DNA of 64,000 nt from Malachius bipustulatus (lineage: Eukaryota > Arthropoda > Insecta > Coleoptera > Melyridae). The DNA lies in contig OU342630.1 in assembly GCA_910589415.1 (NCBI GenBank), forward strand, positions 1,984,001-2,048,000, in the 5' to 3' direction. The notes beneath the pieces were generated by a model, which searched no databases, was not told the origin of the DNA, and worked only from the letters and a program-made list of their open reading frames with translations. Of the stretch, positions 52,543-62,640 are shown piece by piece (within the stretch, counting starts at the first letter, position 1; each line of letters begins with the position of its first letter). The position numbers and the translations under genes were made by a program.

Positions 52543-53425
52543 GGGCCGTTTTTTCAATCCTAGTTTAAACCTAGTTTAACTTTAAACCAAGATTAAATAC
52601 AAATGATCCTTGTTCATTGCTAGTTTAAGGTTAACTGTAGTACAAACTGGGGTTTAAACTCGGGATTCTTAAACCGAGATTTTTGATGGTTTAAGCTAAG
52701 TTTAACGTGAAACTAACCTACAAAGTTATTTTTATGAATAAAAATATAATCCTGGAGCCAGGTTGTTTATAAGCACTAGTGCACCAGTAGAGTGTTTTAC
52801 AATAATAATTATTACTTGTTACTTTTTTAAAACAATTTGGTTGGTGTGGAATTTGGTTATAGTTATATTAGTCTGTTTGAGAAGGAATACTTATTTTTCA
52901 GGGTCTTTTCATCTCGATAACCATCTGTGGTTACCGAATTGAAAAGATCTCGAATTTGTTCCCAGGCTACTTTCTTCTCCTTACAGGTGACTGCATCAGT
53001 TCTTCTATTTTCTATTATTTCCTTTTATTTTTCTACACAGTCCACAAGCCTTTCTACCTCTTGTGTTGAAAAATTAGCGTTCCTCTTGAACGTGCCAGTA
53101 ATTTTTTATACACCTTCCATATTAATGCATATTATAATTAAGCAAAATAAACAATAAAGATAATTAAAACAAGTCCACGTGCACCTCGCCAGGTACAAGA
53201 CAAATTAAGTTGCTGTCATTTTGACGGTTATGACATGATGAACCGACATTAAGTGACAGTGTTTACAATAAAGGTACTTACACACTTGAAACTGTCGATT
53301 AAACTGAGTTTAGCTAAACTTCGTTTGAAGTAGGCATGAACAACCGAAACTAACTTAAACGCAGTTTAAATTTTAAACTCCGTTTAACTAAACTCAAGTT
53401 TAAACTGCTATTGAAAAAACCGCCC
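52543..53425 (-). mobile_element. PIF/Harbinger element keeping only the Myb-like gene
   Basis: Ends are GGGCCGTTTTTTCAATCC and the complement of ATTGAAAAAACCGCCC, with TAA duplicated (52540-52542, 53426-53428). The subterminal parts are packed with GTTTAA words on both sides. PIF/Harbinger elements encode a transposase and a Myb/SANT-like protein; only the latter is seen, on the minus strand (52862-53104). Confidence 0.75.
52862..53104 (-). pseudogene. Myb/SANT-like DNA-binding protein of a Harbinger element
   Basis: The minus strand reads R-N-A-N-F-S-T-Q-E-V-E-R-L-V-D-C-V-E-K, a stop, K-E-I-I-E-N-R-R-T-D-A-V, then W-E-Q-I-R-D-L-F-N-S-V, and later T-L-K-N-K-Y. This is the three-helix layout of the Myb/SANT-like domain in Harbinger accessory proteins and zeste-type regulators. 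An ATG at 53130 is separated by a stop. It probably helped the transposase enter the nucleus and bind the ends. It is broken by at least two stops. Confidence 0.65.
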
Positions 53426-53669
53426 TAAATTGTCCATATCTTAAAATCTGTGTACAATACACCCTGTATAAAGCGGTAATAATACTGGTAATATTTATTT
53501 ATTGCAGTAGAGATTAAAAAAATAGTAGCTACTTCAAATAATTTAACATTTAGTTAAAATACCAATACCAATACCAAAGAGTCGTTTAGCAGACGTTACG
53601 TGATTCAATTAAGGCCCAGATTGAAGCATGTAGGCAACTAGTAATACAATTACATATTAAAACTAAAAA

Positions 53670-53830
53670 CACTGTTTGGTATTTTCTGGTGAAATAAAAA
53701 ATCTTAATTCAGATGGTTAGTGAGTGACGTCACATATGACATTTTGAACTTAATCGTACCATAGTTTTTATCTTCGCTGCTGGTCGTAATGTACGATTAA
53801 GTTTAAATGTTCTTCTTTGTTTTGGGTTTT
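53670..53830. mobile_element. Fragment of the TATGGTACGATTAA MITE family
   Basis: GTGACGTCACATATGACATT and ACTTAATCGTACCATA match the terminal region of the element at 49797-50765. A second, inverted GTACGATTAAG follows at about 53793. Confidence 0.5.
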
Positions 53831-54075
53831 AGGTTCGATATTAAAGTATTATTTTTAAAAAAATATTTTTATAAAAATGAAACGTTTCGGGACCGATTGG
53901 TCTCTTTTGTTCACTCATAGATAATTGTAAAAAATTTGTAAAAACTTAAAAATACTTTAAAAAATCATAATTATTATACTAAAATGTCGTAAATGGTGTG
54001 TTTTTTAATTTAAATTTCAGAAAAAATATAAGTTAATTAATTTTGATCTTGATTTTGAAAAAAAAAACAAACCCA
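53831..54075. other. AT-rich stretch with a GTTTCGGGAC word
   Basis: GAAACGTTTCGGGACCGATT at about 53880 resembles AACGTTTCGGGACTGATT at about 59425 inside a MITE, so this may be another remnant of that family. Confidence 0.3.
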
Positions 54076-54079
54076 TATA

Positions 54080-54540
54080 CAGGGTGTCCGGAAATTATGA
54101 GCAAAAAATTAAGGGGGTGATTCTTCTTGATGAAATATTGCCAAAAGTATCAATAATTTTTTTTCGAAAACTCAAAAAGAAGAAAGTTATAAGCCTCCAA
54201 AGTTGATTTTTTTAAATCAATATTTTTTTATAACTTTTTTTCTAGTGTACGGATTTTCTTAAAATTTGACACACTTGCCACTGATTTTGCTTTACATCCT
54301 TGGTCCAAATTAGACTTGAATCCCTCGAAATCAAAAGGCCTTAACTGCCCTTGACCTTCAAAAAAGGCCTATAACTTTTTTCATAATATTTTTTTCTGAG
54401 TTTTGAAGACGCACAATTAAAGAACAAGAAGAAATATTCGGAAAAGGTCCTCTTTGTCTATCACGATAAAATGACCTGTTTCCGAGTAAAACGGTTTTAA
54501 AAATTTGCTTGCACTAAAATTGATCACCATAAACTATGAT
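54080..54540. mobile_element. TACAGGGTGTCCGG element, one end recognised
   Basis: It begins TACAGGGTGTCCGGAAATTA. The body is AT-rich with a conserved-looking CCTTGACCTTCAAAAAAGGC. The other terminus was not found. Confidence 0.45.
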
Positions 54541-54959
54541 CATTCTGCAACAATACCAAAGCATGCTTTGGAAACAGCTGCTGTTTCCAAAGTTCACGAA
54601 CCAGTCCTGTTGATTTCCCACTTCATCGATTAGCTGCAATCAGAATAGTTATTGTAAAACAAGAACATGGATATTATGCAAATATGAAATTCATATATCT
54701 GATTTTACATAGTAGTAACTGATAAAAATACAGACGAACTAAATGATTTTATTGTTTTTGTACTCAGATAGGAAACGCGATTAGTCGAGTAGTTCCGACA
54801 CTGCCGACTGCCGCCTGCCGGCTGGTCGGCCGAGAAAACTAAGCTCTGCAATGTTGCCAACTCGCGTGTAGCTTTAATCTCAGATTAGCTAAGCGCTTTT
54901 TTTGCATGTTTTGAACAACGTGATTGAAAGTGTTAACCATATTCAAATTTTAACTATAG

Positions 54960-55420
54960 CTAACTAATTACGGATTAACTTTTCGTACGAACAACTGGCC
55001 CTTAGTGTATTAGGCGGCCATGGGGAGATGCTATGCTAAGTCAGAATAATAGGACCAGGGGTGCGAATCAATTATTCACACCGCCTAAGTCCTCGTTCAA
55101 ATCTAACTAACGGCTATCAAAGAAGAGGTGGTGAAAGAATGGCATTACCATTCTTTCACTTTATTCCAACTCAAATCCCCGTCAATATCCAGTTTTCGTA
55201 TTGGGGAGGATAAGCTAGGCACTCAGAAGAGTCAATCCCTCTTCTTCGTTTGAGGAGAAATCCCGATCAGTAATCGGGACCTCTGGGAAAAGAGGGTTGA
55301 GCTATGGATGACTGACTGGCTATTCTAGGTCAATTCCTCAAGACAGTCGGCTAGCATCTGCTACCTTTACTTAAATCTCCGTTCCTTTATAGGTACTCGA
55401 CGTAAACAACAACAATAGAT
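54960..55420. repeat. Unclassified GC-richer repeat-like segment
   Basis: A block of balanced composition (GGCGGCCATGGGGAGATGCT ... CTAGCATCTGCTACCTTTAC) lies between AT-rich flanks. It contains the short hairpins GGTGGTGAAAGAATGG/CCATTCTTTCACTTTATTCC and CCCGATCAGTAATCGGG. It might be the 5' leader of a LINE or a SINE; no promoter boxes or coding frame decide this. Confidence 0.35.
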
Positions 55421-55562
55421 GATGATAATGATAATGACCACGAAAATAATACACTAATCTTTTTTCGGATTCGCATTTATTTACTTGAATTTAATATTCT
55501 AAATTTTATTAATATTTAATTGATTTTTCGCTAAACTGCGTATTATTTTCCGTTCCTTAATT

Positions 55563-56306
55563 AAGCCTTGTCCACACCGAAAGCAACACATAGGAACATT
55601 CTGTTTATGTTGCTTGTTCCTGGAACTTGTTTCTGAACGTTGCCAAAAGTTTATTTAAGTTCCTCATTGTTTACGGTTGCGGCAACAAAAGTTCCTATAA
55701 AATGCTAGTTTCCATATTCAGCGGCAAAGATCAGAGAAAATATAGAAACATTGGTAAATATTTTTTGTTTCTCAACGGTATTTTTATCAGTGTGGACACG
55801 TTGTTCCTTGCTCCCAAAGCTCAAAATTTGCGTCGTGAAGTTGTCACGTAGTTGCCGAAAACATCAGCTTTTAACTTGACTTAGTTCTGTATATAATAAT
55901 AAAAGAACATAACTTAATAATAAAAATCATTCCGGTTGAATGGACGACAGAAAATATAATGTGACGTATGACACCATGTGACTTTCTGTCTAAAAGACTT
56001 GGTTTAGTCCAACATTTACAGACTCGTTTTTTGCGTTTTTGTAAAATAATTACAATTGCAGCTGCTGCTGCCTGTAAATCTTTCTCGTCGTACCACATTG
56101 TTTAGAAACATAAACTGCACTGGTGTAGACACAACGTTTCCTGTTGCAGCAACACAACGAAATATTCACAAAACTGAATTACCTTGGTGTGGACAGAATG
56201 TTTACGGAACTTTTAATGTTGTTTCTGTTTCCATAAACAGGTTGCGGCTACCAGCAACAAAATGCTCCTCTGTGTTTCTTTGGTGTGGACAAGGCTTTTT
56301 ATTTTA
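55563..56306 (-). mobile_element. PIF/Harbinger-like element, transposase truncated
   Basis: Ends AAGCCTTGTCCACACCGAAA and the complement of TTTGGTGTGGACAAGGCTT form terminal inverted repeats of 25-35 bp with GCAACA-type words repeated inside. A transposase N-terminus lies on the minus strand. I could not confirm a TWA duplication. Confidence 0.55.
55871..56098 (-). pseudogene. Harbinger-type transposase N-terminal remnant
   Basis: An open frame from the ATG at 56098 reads an alanine-rich helix, then K-R-K-K-R-V-C-K-C-W-T-K-P-S-L-L and S-H-G-V-I-R-H-I-I. This corresponds to the R-R-x-W-W-V-x-P ... G-A-Y block near the start of HARBI1-like nucleases. The catalytic part is absent, so the element is an internal-deletion derivative. 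Confidence 0.5.
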
Positions 56307-56413
56307 ACTTTTGATAATTTTTAAATGAATTTTCGCTGAATTGCGTATTTGGTGAAAGTATGGCGTCGCTTTATAGCTTCGAGACGTTAATCTAACGTCA
56401 CAAGTCAATAAAT

Positions 56414-57499
56414 GAGGAGTTCGCATGCAAAACCGGATATATCCACTTTTAGAAATTTTTCAGGAGATGACAAAAACACCCTACATATTAACTAAAAGAA
56501 ATATTGTTATTTTGAAAAGATACGTTTTATTATAATGGGTTAACCAATTGGTTGACGTAATTTTTTTTGTAAAAATCGCAATCACATTGGCGTTATTAGC
56601 AAAAAAAATATGGATATATCCGGTTTTGAAAACAAATGAAATACATTGAGGAAAAAAATAATTATTTTTCTTAAAAAAAAACAAAATAAGTTCATTTAAG
56701 CAGTTTTTGAACAATTAACAAAAAAATTATTATTAAAAAACACACTTAACTCAAGCAGTCTTTGAAAAATTAACAAAAAAAATTATATATGTATTGCAGT
56801 CTCTTTGTGAAGGCAATCGCATGGCTCGTCTCCTTCTTGTGTTTCTTTATTTTCCAAAATATCTATATTTTCTCCTCCGCTACCGTCTAATAAGTTTTTA
56901 TACCACAAAAGGTCTTTCCTGGTTCTCCAATCTTCCCCAAAATGCTCCTTCATCAAATGAGTCAAACTCTTTTCTTTTTTTTTTCTTTTTTTCTGGTATA
57001 AAATTACCTAATGGTAATCTATTTAGCTGTAAGTTATCTTCAGATTTTCCTTTCTTGAGAAGTGACTCCCAAGTTGTGTCAGATGCTGCGAAGCGATAAA
57101 ATTTAGATAAAGTAAAGACAAGGTCTTTACTTTAATAGTAGTTTTATTATTTTTATTCAGAAATTTTTTCAAGTGAATTTTTTTGCATTCCGAAATTCTT
57201 TTTATTTTCTTATACACCTTGTGAAGTTCTTTAACGTCGTACATTTGCCAGTCTGGACCGAGTGTTTTGCTGCGCACAGACTTGTTTATTTGGATATATC
57301 CGCTTTTGTTCACAAAATTTGGATATAACCGGTTTTGCACCAAATGTTGAACTTTACTTAACGATTTTAAAGGGATTTATACGGTTTTGGTTACAAACTG
57401 ATACATGGGCCTATAGATATCACGACGTGCACCCAGAAACCACTGAAACATGATTTTGGGTAAAAAGTGGATATATCCGGTTTTGCACGCGAACTCCTC
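56414..57499 (-). mobile_element. Unclassified DNA transposon with GGATATATCC repeats
   Basis: Terminal inverted repeats of about 37 bp start GAGGAGTTCGC(A/G)TGCAAAAC and end at a GGATATATCC word. AAAT is duplicated on both sides (56410-56413, 57500-57503). The word GGATATATCC, itself a palindrome and usually followed by GGTTTTG or GCTTTTG, recurs near 56437, 56611, 57291 and 57470, with a variant GGATATAACC near 57329. Minus-strand coding remnants read V-K-E-L-H-K-V-Y-K-K-I-K-R-I, then T-W-E-S-L-L-K-K-G and H-L-M-K-E-H-F-G-E-D-W in shifted frames. The superfamily is not known to me. Confidence 0.65.
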
Positions 57500-57664
57500 A
57501 AATAATGGATTTTTTTAAAAACAGTCTCTTCGATAATAACTGGAACATTTTTCCATTGTAAGTAGATAATAAGGTAATCATAAAATATAGTTATTTGTAG
57601 AGAACTTTTATTACATCCACATACAATGTAGCAACTTAATAATATCAGCAATGGTTAACACATA

Positions 57665-58235
57665 TTATACCAGCTCGATTTAGACAACGGTAAGGTCCGT
57701 GTAGGTCTCGTCAAGACGAAACGTTTTTTTAATTGAAGTTTTTGGATTTGGACCTTCGTTGCGGAAATATGGCCGATTCCGGTTTTTAGTTTTTTGGCTC
57801 CAGTTTCGGGATTTTTAGGTTCTCGCCCAAACTGAAACTAGTTTTGGAAACTCCTTAGCTTCAGTTACAACTTTCGTATTGAAGTCAAGGTTCTATCTCT
57901 GTTGGATTCAAAATCTTAATTTTTCAATTTGATTCAATTTGAATTGATTCAAAGACTTAAAATTTAAAGTCTTGGGCATGTCGCCATTTTGAATCCAACA
58001 GAGATAGAACCTTGACTTCAATATGAAAGTTGTAACTGAAGCTAAGGAGTTTCCAAAACTAGTTTCAGTTTGAGCGAGAACCTAAAAATGCCGAAACTGG
58101 AGCCAAAAAACTAAAAACCGGAAGTCGGCCATATTGCCGCAACGAAGGTCCAAATCCAAAAACTTCAAATAAAAAAACGTTTCGTCTTGACGAGACCTAC
58201 ACTGCCCTTACCGTTGTCTAAGTCGAGCTGGTACA
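57665..58235. mobile_element. Near-perfect palindrome, ~250-bp arms
   Basis: The left arm from ACCAGCTCGATTTAGACAAC through GACGAAACGTTTTTTTAATT to TCTCTGTTGGATTCAAAA is repeated inverted to TAAGTCGAGCTGGTACACCC. The loop near 57920-57985 is AT-rich. Arm differences are few. The right end reaches CACCCTGTA, the left stops at TATACC, so one terminus is lost. There is no coding capacity. Confidence 0.8.
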
Positions 58236-59347
58236 CCCTGTATTTAATACTACTATATTAACAGTGGGGGCCCTACGCGCATGTTCGAGAATTGAACACG
58301 CCTACAAGCCATCAGATTCGACCACCTGACTCGTGACGCTTACGCACAACGTGTCGAGGTACTAAAATAAAACAGATAGAGATTAGTCGTTTGTTTGCTC
58401 ACTGTGTCCGTGGCGCTAGCGATATAGAAGTATTAGATATATGGGTTAACATAACGTAGATTTACCTATCTACATATTAGGATTAGGTGCTTTTCAACTT
58501 CATTGATCATATCTTAATGTTATGAACAGCATCATCCTGCTCTTATCTCACGATTGATTTCCATATTCTTGACCCTCATCTTCAGCTCTACAATAACTGT
58601 TGTTTTTCTGCCGGACTTTTGATTCAATAAAAACCATAATTACGAATACCTGAACCACTTACGATTGATTTTAGCTTTTAATTGTTTCGTATTATTGTTC
58701 CTTATCAATGACGTCTAAAAAAAATAGACCCAACATTCCATTCATAAATAAGAAAGAATCGAAATCCATCATCTAATTTGTATCTTCATGTGAGTGGGAA
58801 AAGGAGTGACCGATCGCATAAATAGAGGATTGCGGTGAAAATGGCAATGCTGTCAGAGACCTCCGCGATGACAGCCAGTGGCGCAGCGATTTTTAAGATA
58901 ATTATTATTTCCAGTTCTATTTAGGACGAAAAATAGCGAGTTTGGGTTACTTTGTATGATTAATGGAATACCATATCTTCTCTGTATCTCTCTGTATGAA
59001 GATTAATCCTAATTTTCTTAGATGTATGGAAAGCCAAAGCAACCTCTTCTCCTGATTCACAGGAAAGCTAAGACAATTCATAGGTACTTTAGCATATTTA
59101 ACTAGTACATTACAAAAGACATTTATAATATTTTTTGTTATTTATTAGACCCTCAATAATGGTGATTTATGAAATTTTTGAGACAATAATGTATAGATAT
59201 TTCTAAATTAAACAGGAACGCAAATCTTAGGAAGGAATTGGTGTAACAGTTGAAGTTGTAAAGTCATCCAATTTGCGAACATCTTCTGAGATAACGGTAT
59301 TAGAGGATAATTAGAAAATTGTTAATATTGAACCAAATTGACGCCGA
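58236..59347. other. Unassigned stretch of about 1.1 kb
   Basis: No long frames, repeats or motifs were seen. The composition is slightly GC-richer at 58265-58460. A host intergenic or intronic origin is possible. Confidence 0.35.
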
Positions 59348-59592
59348 TGAAGTATATTAGGGATTATTTTGATAATTGGGCTGTTCCGGCTTACTATTTT
59401 CGAAGTTTCCAATCGGAAGTTTAACGTTTCGGGACTGATTAGTCCATTGATCACAATTAATAATAAGTAAAGTACAAATAAAAATTGGAAAGTAAAAGTA
59501 AAATATAAAATATTTGTCAAAATCTAAAACTTCGAAAATAGTAAGCCGGAACCTAAAGCCCAATTATCAAAATAATACCTAATATACTTACA
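59348..59592. mobile_element. MITE with ~58-bp terminal inverted repeats
   Basis: AAGTATATTAGGGATTATTT at the left and the complement AATAATACCTAATATACTT at the right extend through TAATTGGGCT and CCGGCTTACTATTTTCGAAG on both sides. The loop holds GTTTCGGGACTGATTAGTCC. No gene was found. Confidence 0.7.
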
Positions 59593-60421
59593 ATGGGATG
59601 TACTGTTGAAATTTGTCACAGTAGTAGTAGGTAATTGCAATTCTCACACTGCATGTTCAGAGGATAATTTTACTGGATTTTCCAAAGATTTTTCCCTGCG
59701 GCGACTACAGCACTGATATGAACATAGCCTTACTTACTAGTACTCACCTACGAAAACAAACTTCTGGGTTTAAATCGCCTCTTTTCTTGCACATCAAGGA
59801 AGTTGGCACTATTGTCTATAGTCTATAATTTTAAATTGGTAAAAATAATAGCAGGAAACACTTTAATTTTCACAAAACACTTGTCTAAAGGAATCAAAAT
59901 AGGGACAACACCGAACTCGAAATGATGAATGGTTTTGTAAAATTTGTAAAAATATCGTAGTCGCGTAAACATACGACGTTGCCGAGCATTTTTTGTTTCA
60001 TTTCTTAACATTGAAAATTATATTCAAATATGAGTTAATTAACTCGTCTATCCCATTATTGTTGTTCGAGTTTATTAGAAATATTATGCTATTTAATTAT
60101 TAGTAAGAAGTATTTCGCATAGTTTGTATTGATAATGTCTTGTTTACATATTTACCTCATGGTTTCAAGAGCGATAGTACCTATTGAAAAATCTGGTCAC
60201 AGTAGCGGTTTAGCAAACATGAAATGGCGGCTGGCAATGATTGATTTTGTAAAAATGTAAACAAGAGGGTCTATTTTATTTAGACGTCACTGTTCCTTAT
60301 AGTAATTTATTATCCATGGTAATCATGAATGCCAGGGGTAGTTAGTTCCTGCCAGGTTGGAGGAGGTCGCTGTATTTTTGCCAGTTTATCCATTTACAAT
60401 AATCCCTCGTTTAGTTAATGC
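59593..60421. other. Unassigned stretch
   Basis: AT-rich, no recognised gene or repeat. Confidence 0.35.
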
Positions 60422-60565
60422 TCAGTGACTAGCGTGGCCTCCGCTGGCCCACGGAGGCATAGATCGCGGGTTCGAAACTCAGCTCGGCCTGTAATACTTT
60501 TCAGATTCATTTTCGAATGTCTGTGAAAAGGAAAACAAGCGATCGAAGGTTTAAAAGGCAAAATA
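60422..60565 (+). mobile_element. tRNA-derived SINE, copy 2
   Basis: The head has GACTAGCGTGGCCTCCGC (A-box region) and GCGGGTTCGAAACTC (B box), then CATTTTCGAATGTCTGTGAA and AAAACAAGCGATCGAA as in the copy at 4656-4910. It is cut off after GTTTAAAAGGC where another repeat begins. The tRNA-like part does not fold into a clean cloverleaf, so it is not a tRNA gene. Confidence 0.7.
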
Positions 60566-60940
60566 TATCGGGTGGCCCAGCGAAAACGTTCCAGGCCTAA
60601 TAACTTGAAAACTGAAGATGTACGCGAAAAACGCCCAAACAGGTCGTTTTTTTATCGAAGGGAACATATTTTCGTGACGAATTTAACTACTCAAGTTCAC
60701 CCCCTTGGCAGGGGTAGCTACCCCTTTGCTTATCATCATAGGGAACAGCTACCGAATGATACATCATTTGAAAGCTACTTGAATTTTCTTTACAACGATA
60801 TCCAACATTTTGGGTTTTGCTTACATACAGAGTGGCCCAACGAAAACGTAACTCGCCCTTATAACTCGGAAACTGAAGATGTAGAAACTAAGGATTCGAG
60901 TAGTTTTTATTGCTTCGGCGAAAGGATCAAAAGGATTTAG
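60566..60940 (+). repeat. Direct repeat pair, ~260-bp period
   Basis: GGTGGCCCAGCGAAAACGTT at 60571 and AGTGGCCCAACGAAAACGTA at 60831 open two units. Both continue TAACT(T/C)G(A/G)AAACTGAAGATGTA. The second unit is incomplete. A 122-codon frame (60572-60940) spans the pair but shows no protein features and is probably incidental. Confidence 0.55.
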
Positions 60941-61023
60941 CTTGAATGATATGCTATTGATAAATCTTTGAAAAGGTTATCAACTAAAGATTAACAACTT
61001 TTTTAGACAAGTATGATATAATG

Positions 61024-61494
61024 AATATTCGACAATTTGGATTTCAAGAGAGAACAGGGACTCAAGCTGCGATCACAGAGGTCATAAACAACATTCTTGA
61101 AAATGTAAACAACAATAAAAAAGTCATAGGTGAATTTTTAGATCTAAAAAAGGCCTTTGACACTGTATCATAAAATAATGTCAATGAAGGTCGAAAAAAT
61201 GAAAATAAGAGGCAACGCTTTAAGGCTTTTCTTATTACAAACTGTATAAAAAAAAATCAATGCCTCAAAATAAATGATATGAAAAGTCAATATGATGCAA
61301 TAGCTTATGGGGTTCCTCAGGGAAGCATACTCGGACCAACTCTTTTTATTTGCTATATAAATGATCTATTCCACTGTCCACTAAACGGTATCCCATTCTA
61401 CTATGCAGATGACACAGAAATATTTTACAATTCTCCTAATATAGAAGCGTCTGCAACTGTTGCTAGAAATGGCAAAATAAAGTTGTTAAAATAG
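61024..61494 (+). pseudogene. APE-type LINE reverse transcriptase fragment
   Basis: It reads F-G-F-Q-E-R-T-G-T-Q-A-A-I, then F-L-D-L-K-K-A-F-D-T-V (first catalytic Asp), a break, then G-V-P-Q-G-S-I-L-G-P-T-L-F and F-Y-Y-A-D-D-T-E-I-F-Y (catalytic DD). Both flanks are missing. It belongs to a different LINE from the one at 39.1-44.4 kb. Confidence 0.75.
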
Positions 61495-61853
61495 TAAATA
61501 GACTTCCTTATCTCACCTCTAGCGATAGTTTGTATGGCAAGTCGGGATATATGAATATGAAAATCAAGTATATACAGGCTGTTAGGTAATAAGTGTGACT
61601 TATTAAATTATAATAGAATTAATTGACAGAATCAGGGGATGATTCTGCATGAAAAAATAATGACAGTTTGCTATGTAAACGTATTTGCGCAAATGGTTCG
61701 TTTTCCAGATAAGGGTGTTATAGGTTTTCTAAAAAAACTGACGATTTATTTATTTGTTCTGAAACCAATCAAGATATGCAAATAAAATTTGCTGGATTTT
61801 AGAGGAAGTTATTGCTCATTTTTTTCACATGCAATAGATAATTTTACGTTCAT

Positions 61854-61911
61854 CAGTGGCGGGCATACGGGTAATGATTTAAATTTTTAAAGAAAAGATG
61901 GTACGCCACTG
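61854..61911. repeat. 58-bp inverted segment with CAGTGGCG ends
   Basis: It starts CAGTGGCGGGCATAC and ends GGTACGCCACTG. The ends resemble hAT termini, but no 8-bp duplication flanks it. The same word occurs in the satellite arrays. Confidence 0.4.
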
Positions 61912-61914
61912 AGA

Positions 61915-62640
61915 ACGGGGTACGCCCGTCACATGCTGGCATCACAGAAACCGAAAAAGTAGATGCAGTCTCAAAGGAAGCAGCTGAACTTCCCCAACTG
62001 AACAATCCCCTTGCAACACACTTCGATGTCAAATGCACATACAGCCACAAATTGCAAAAAAGTGGAAAGTGGTTTCTTCAGGCTATGCAGTAGGAGGAAT
62101 AAGCTTCCACCCCCCCCCCCCCCCCCTTATGAAATAAAAAAGGAAAACAACCTATCACGCAGAGTGGAATTTATACTCACACGGATAGCAACTGGTCACA
62201 CAAACATAACACACAACCACCTGTACACAAGAGGGGATCCCCACCCCTATGCCCTACATTCCAAACGCTCCTAAAGGTCCGCCACTTATGTCCGTATTCA
62301 TCAAACTTCAAAATATAACTCTGGGGTTATATTTTGACTTTTCTTACAGCTGATTGGTCTAATGCTCAAACCCTTCGAACGCTACGAATTTTAAACCAAT
62401 CTATCACATCTTCCAAAATATAACCCCAGGGGTTATATTTATTGATGAATACGGGCCTCAGTGAGCGAATGCTCATCAAAACATGCCAACAGACAACTCT
62501 ATACGGTTTTCACGACGAACAGTCACTAAATGATCTCATATCATTAAAAGAAAATGGCCTTGAACAGTTTTTCGCTTTTCTTCACACGTCTAACCTTTTT
62601 AAGGAAATAAACCTTCTTGCGCATCAATCGCAGAAATAGT
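61915..62640 (+). pseudogene. LINE ORF2 3' end: RNase H and C-terminal region
   Basis: It reads P-S-H-A-G-I-T-E-T-E-K-V-D-A-V-S-K-E-A (RNase H end with its Asp), then T-R-I-A-T-G-H-T-N-I-T-H and G-D-P-H-P, the block after RNase H in I/Jockey/R1-type LINEs. A MITE interrupts it (62288-62456), and the C-terminus resumes as L-I-S-L-K-E-N-G-L-E-Q to a stop at 62638. A poly-C run (62111-62127) lies inside the frame. Confidence 0.65.
62288..62456. mobile_element. Small MITE, GTCCGTATTCATCAA ends
   Basis: The left end TGTCCGTATTCATCAA with AAAATATAACTCTGGGGTTA pairs with the inverted right end TGATGAATACGGGCC preceded by ATAACCCCAGGGGTTATATT. It interrupts LINE coding, which resumes on the right. 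Confidence 0.65.

Larger units (their letters stand above)
52023..53470. mobile_element. TACAGGGTGTAACG element split by a Harbinger transposon
   Basis: The left end is TACAGGGTGTAACGTCC (52023) and the right end is ACAATACACCCTGTA (about 53453-53467). The Harbinger element at 52543-53425 lies inside; without it the element is about 560 bp. No gene was seen. Confidence 0.55.

Noticed and set aside
60422..60500. A tRNA gene
   Set aside because: A and B boxes are present but acceptor and anticodon stems do not pair; the downstream body equals a second copy at 4656-4910, so it is a SINE head.
60572..60940. 122-codon frame as a protein gene
   Set aside because: It spans a direct repeat pair whose halves translate similarly in one frame; there is no other sign of coding.
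62111..62127. Poly-C run as a regulatory element
   Set aside because: It is a homopolymer in a decayed LINE frame; slippage is the simplest explanation.
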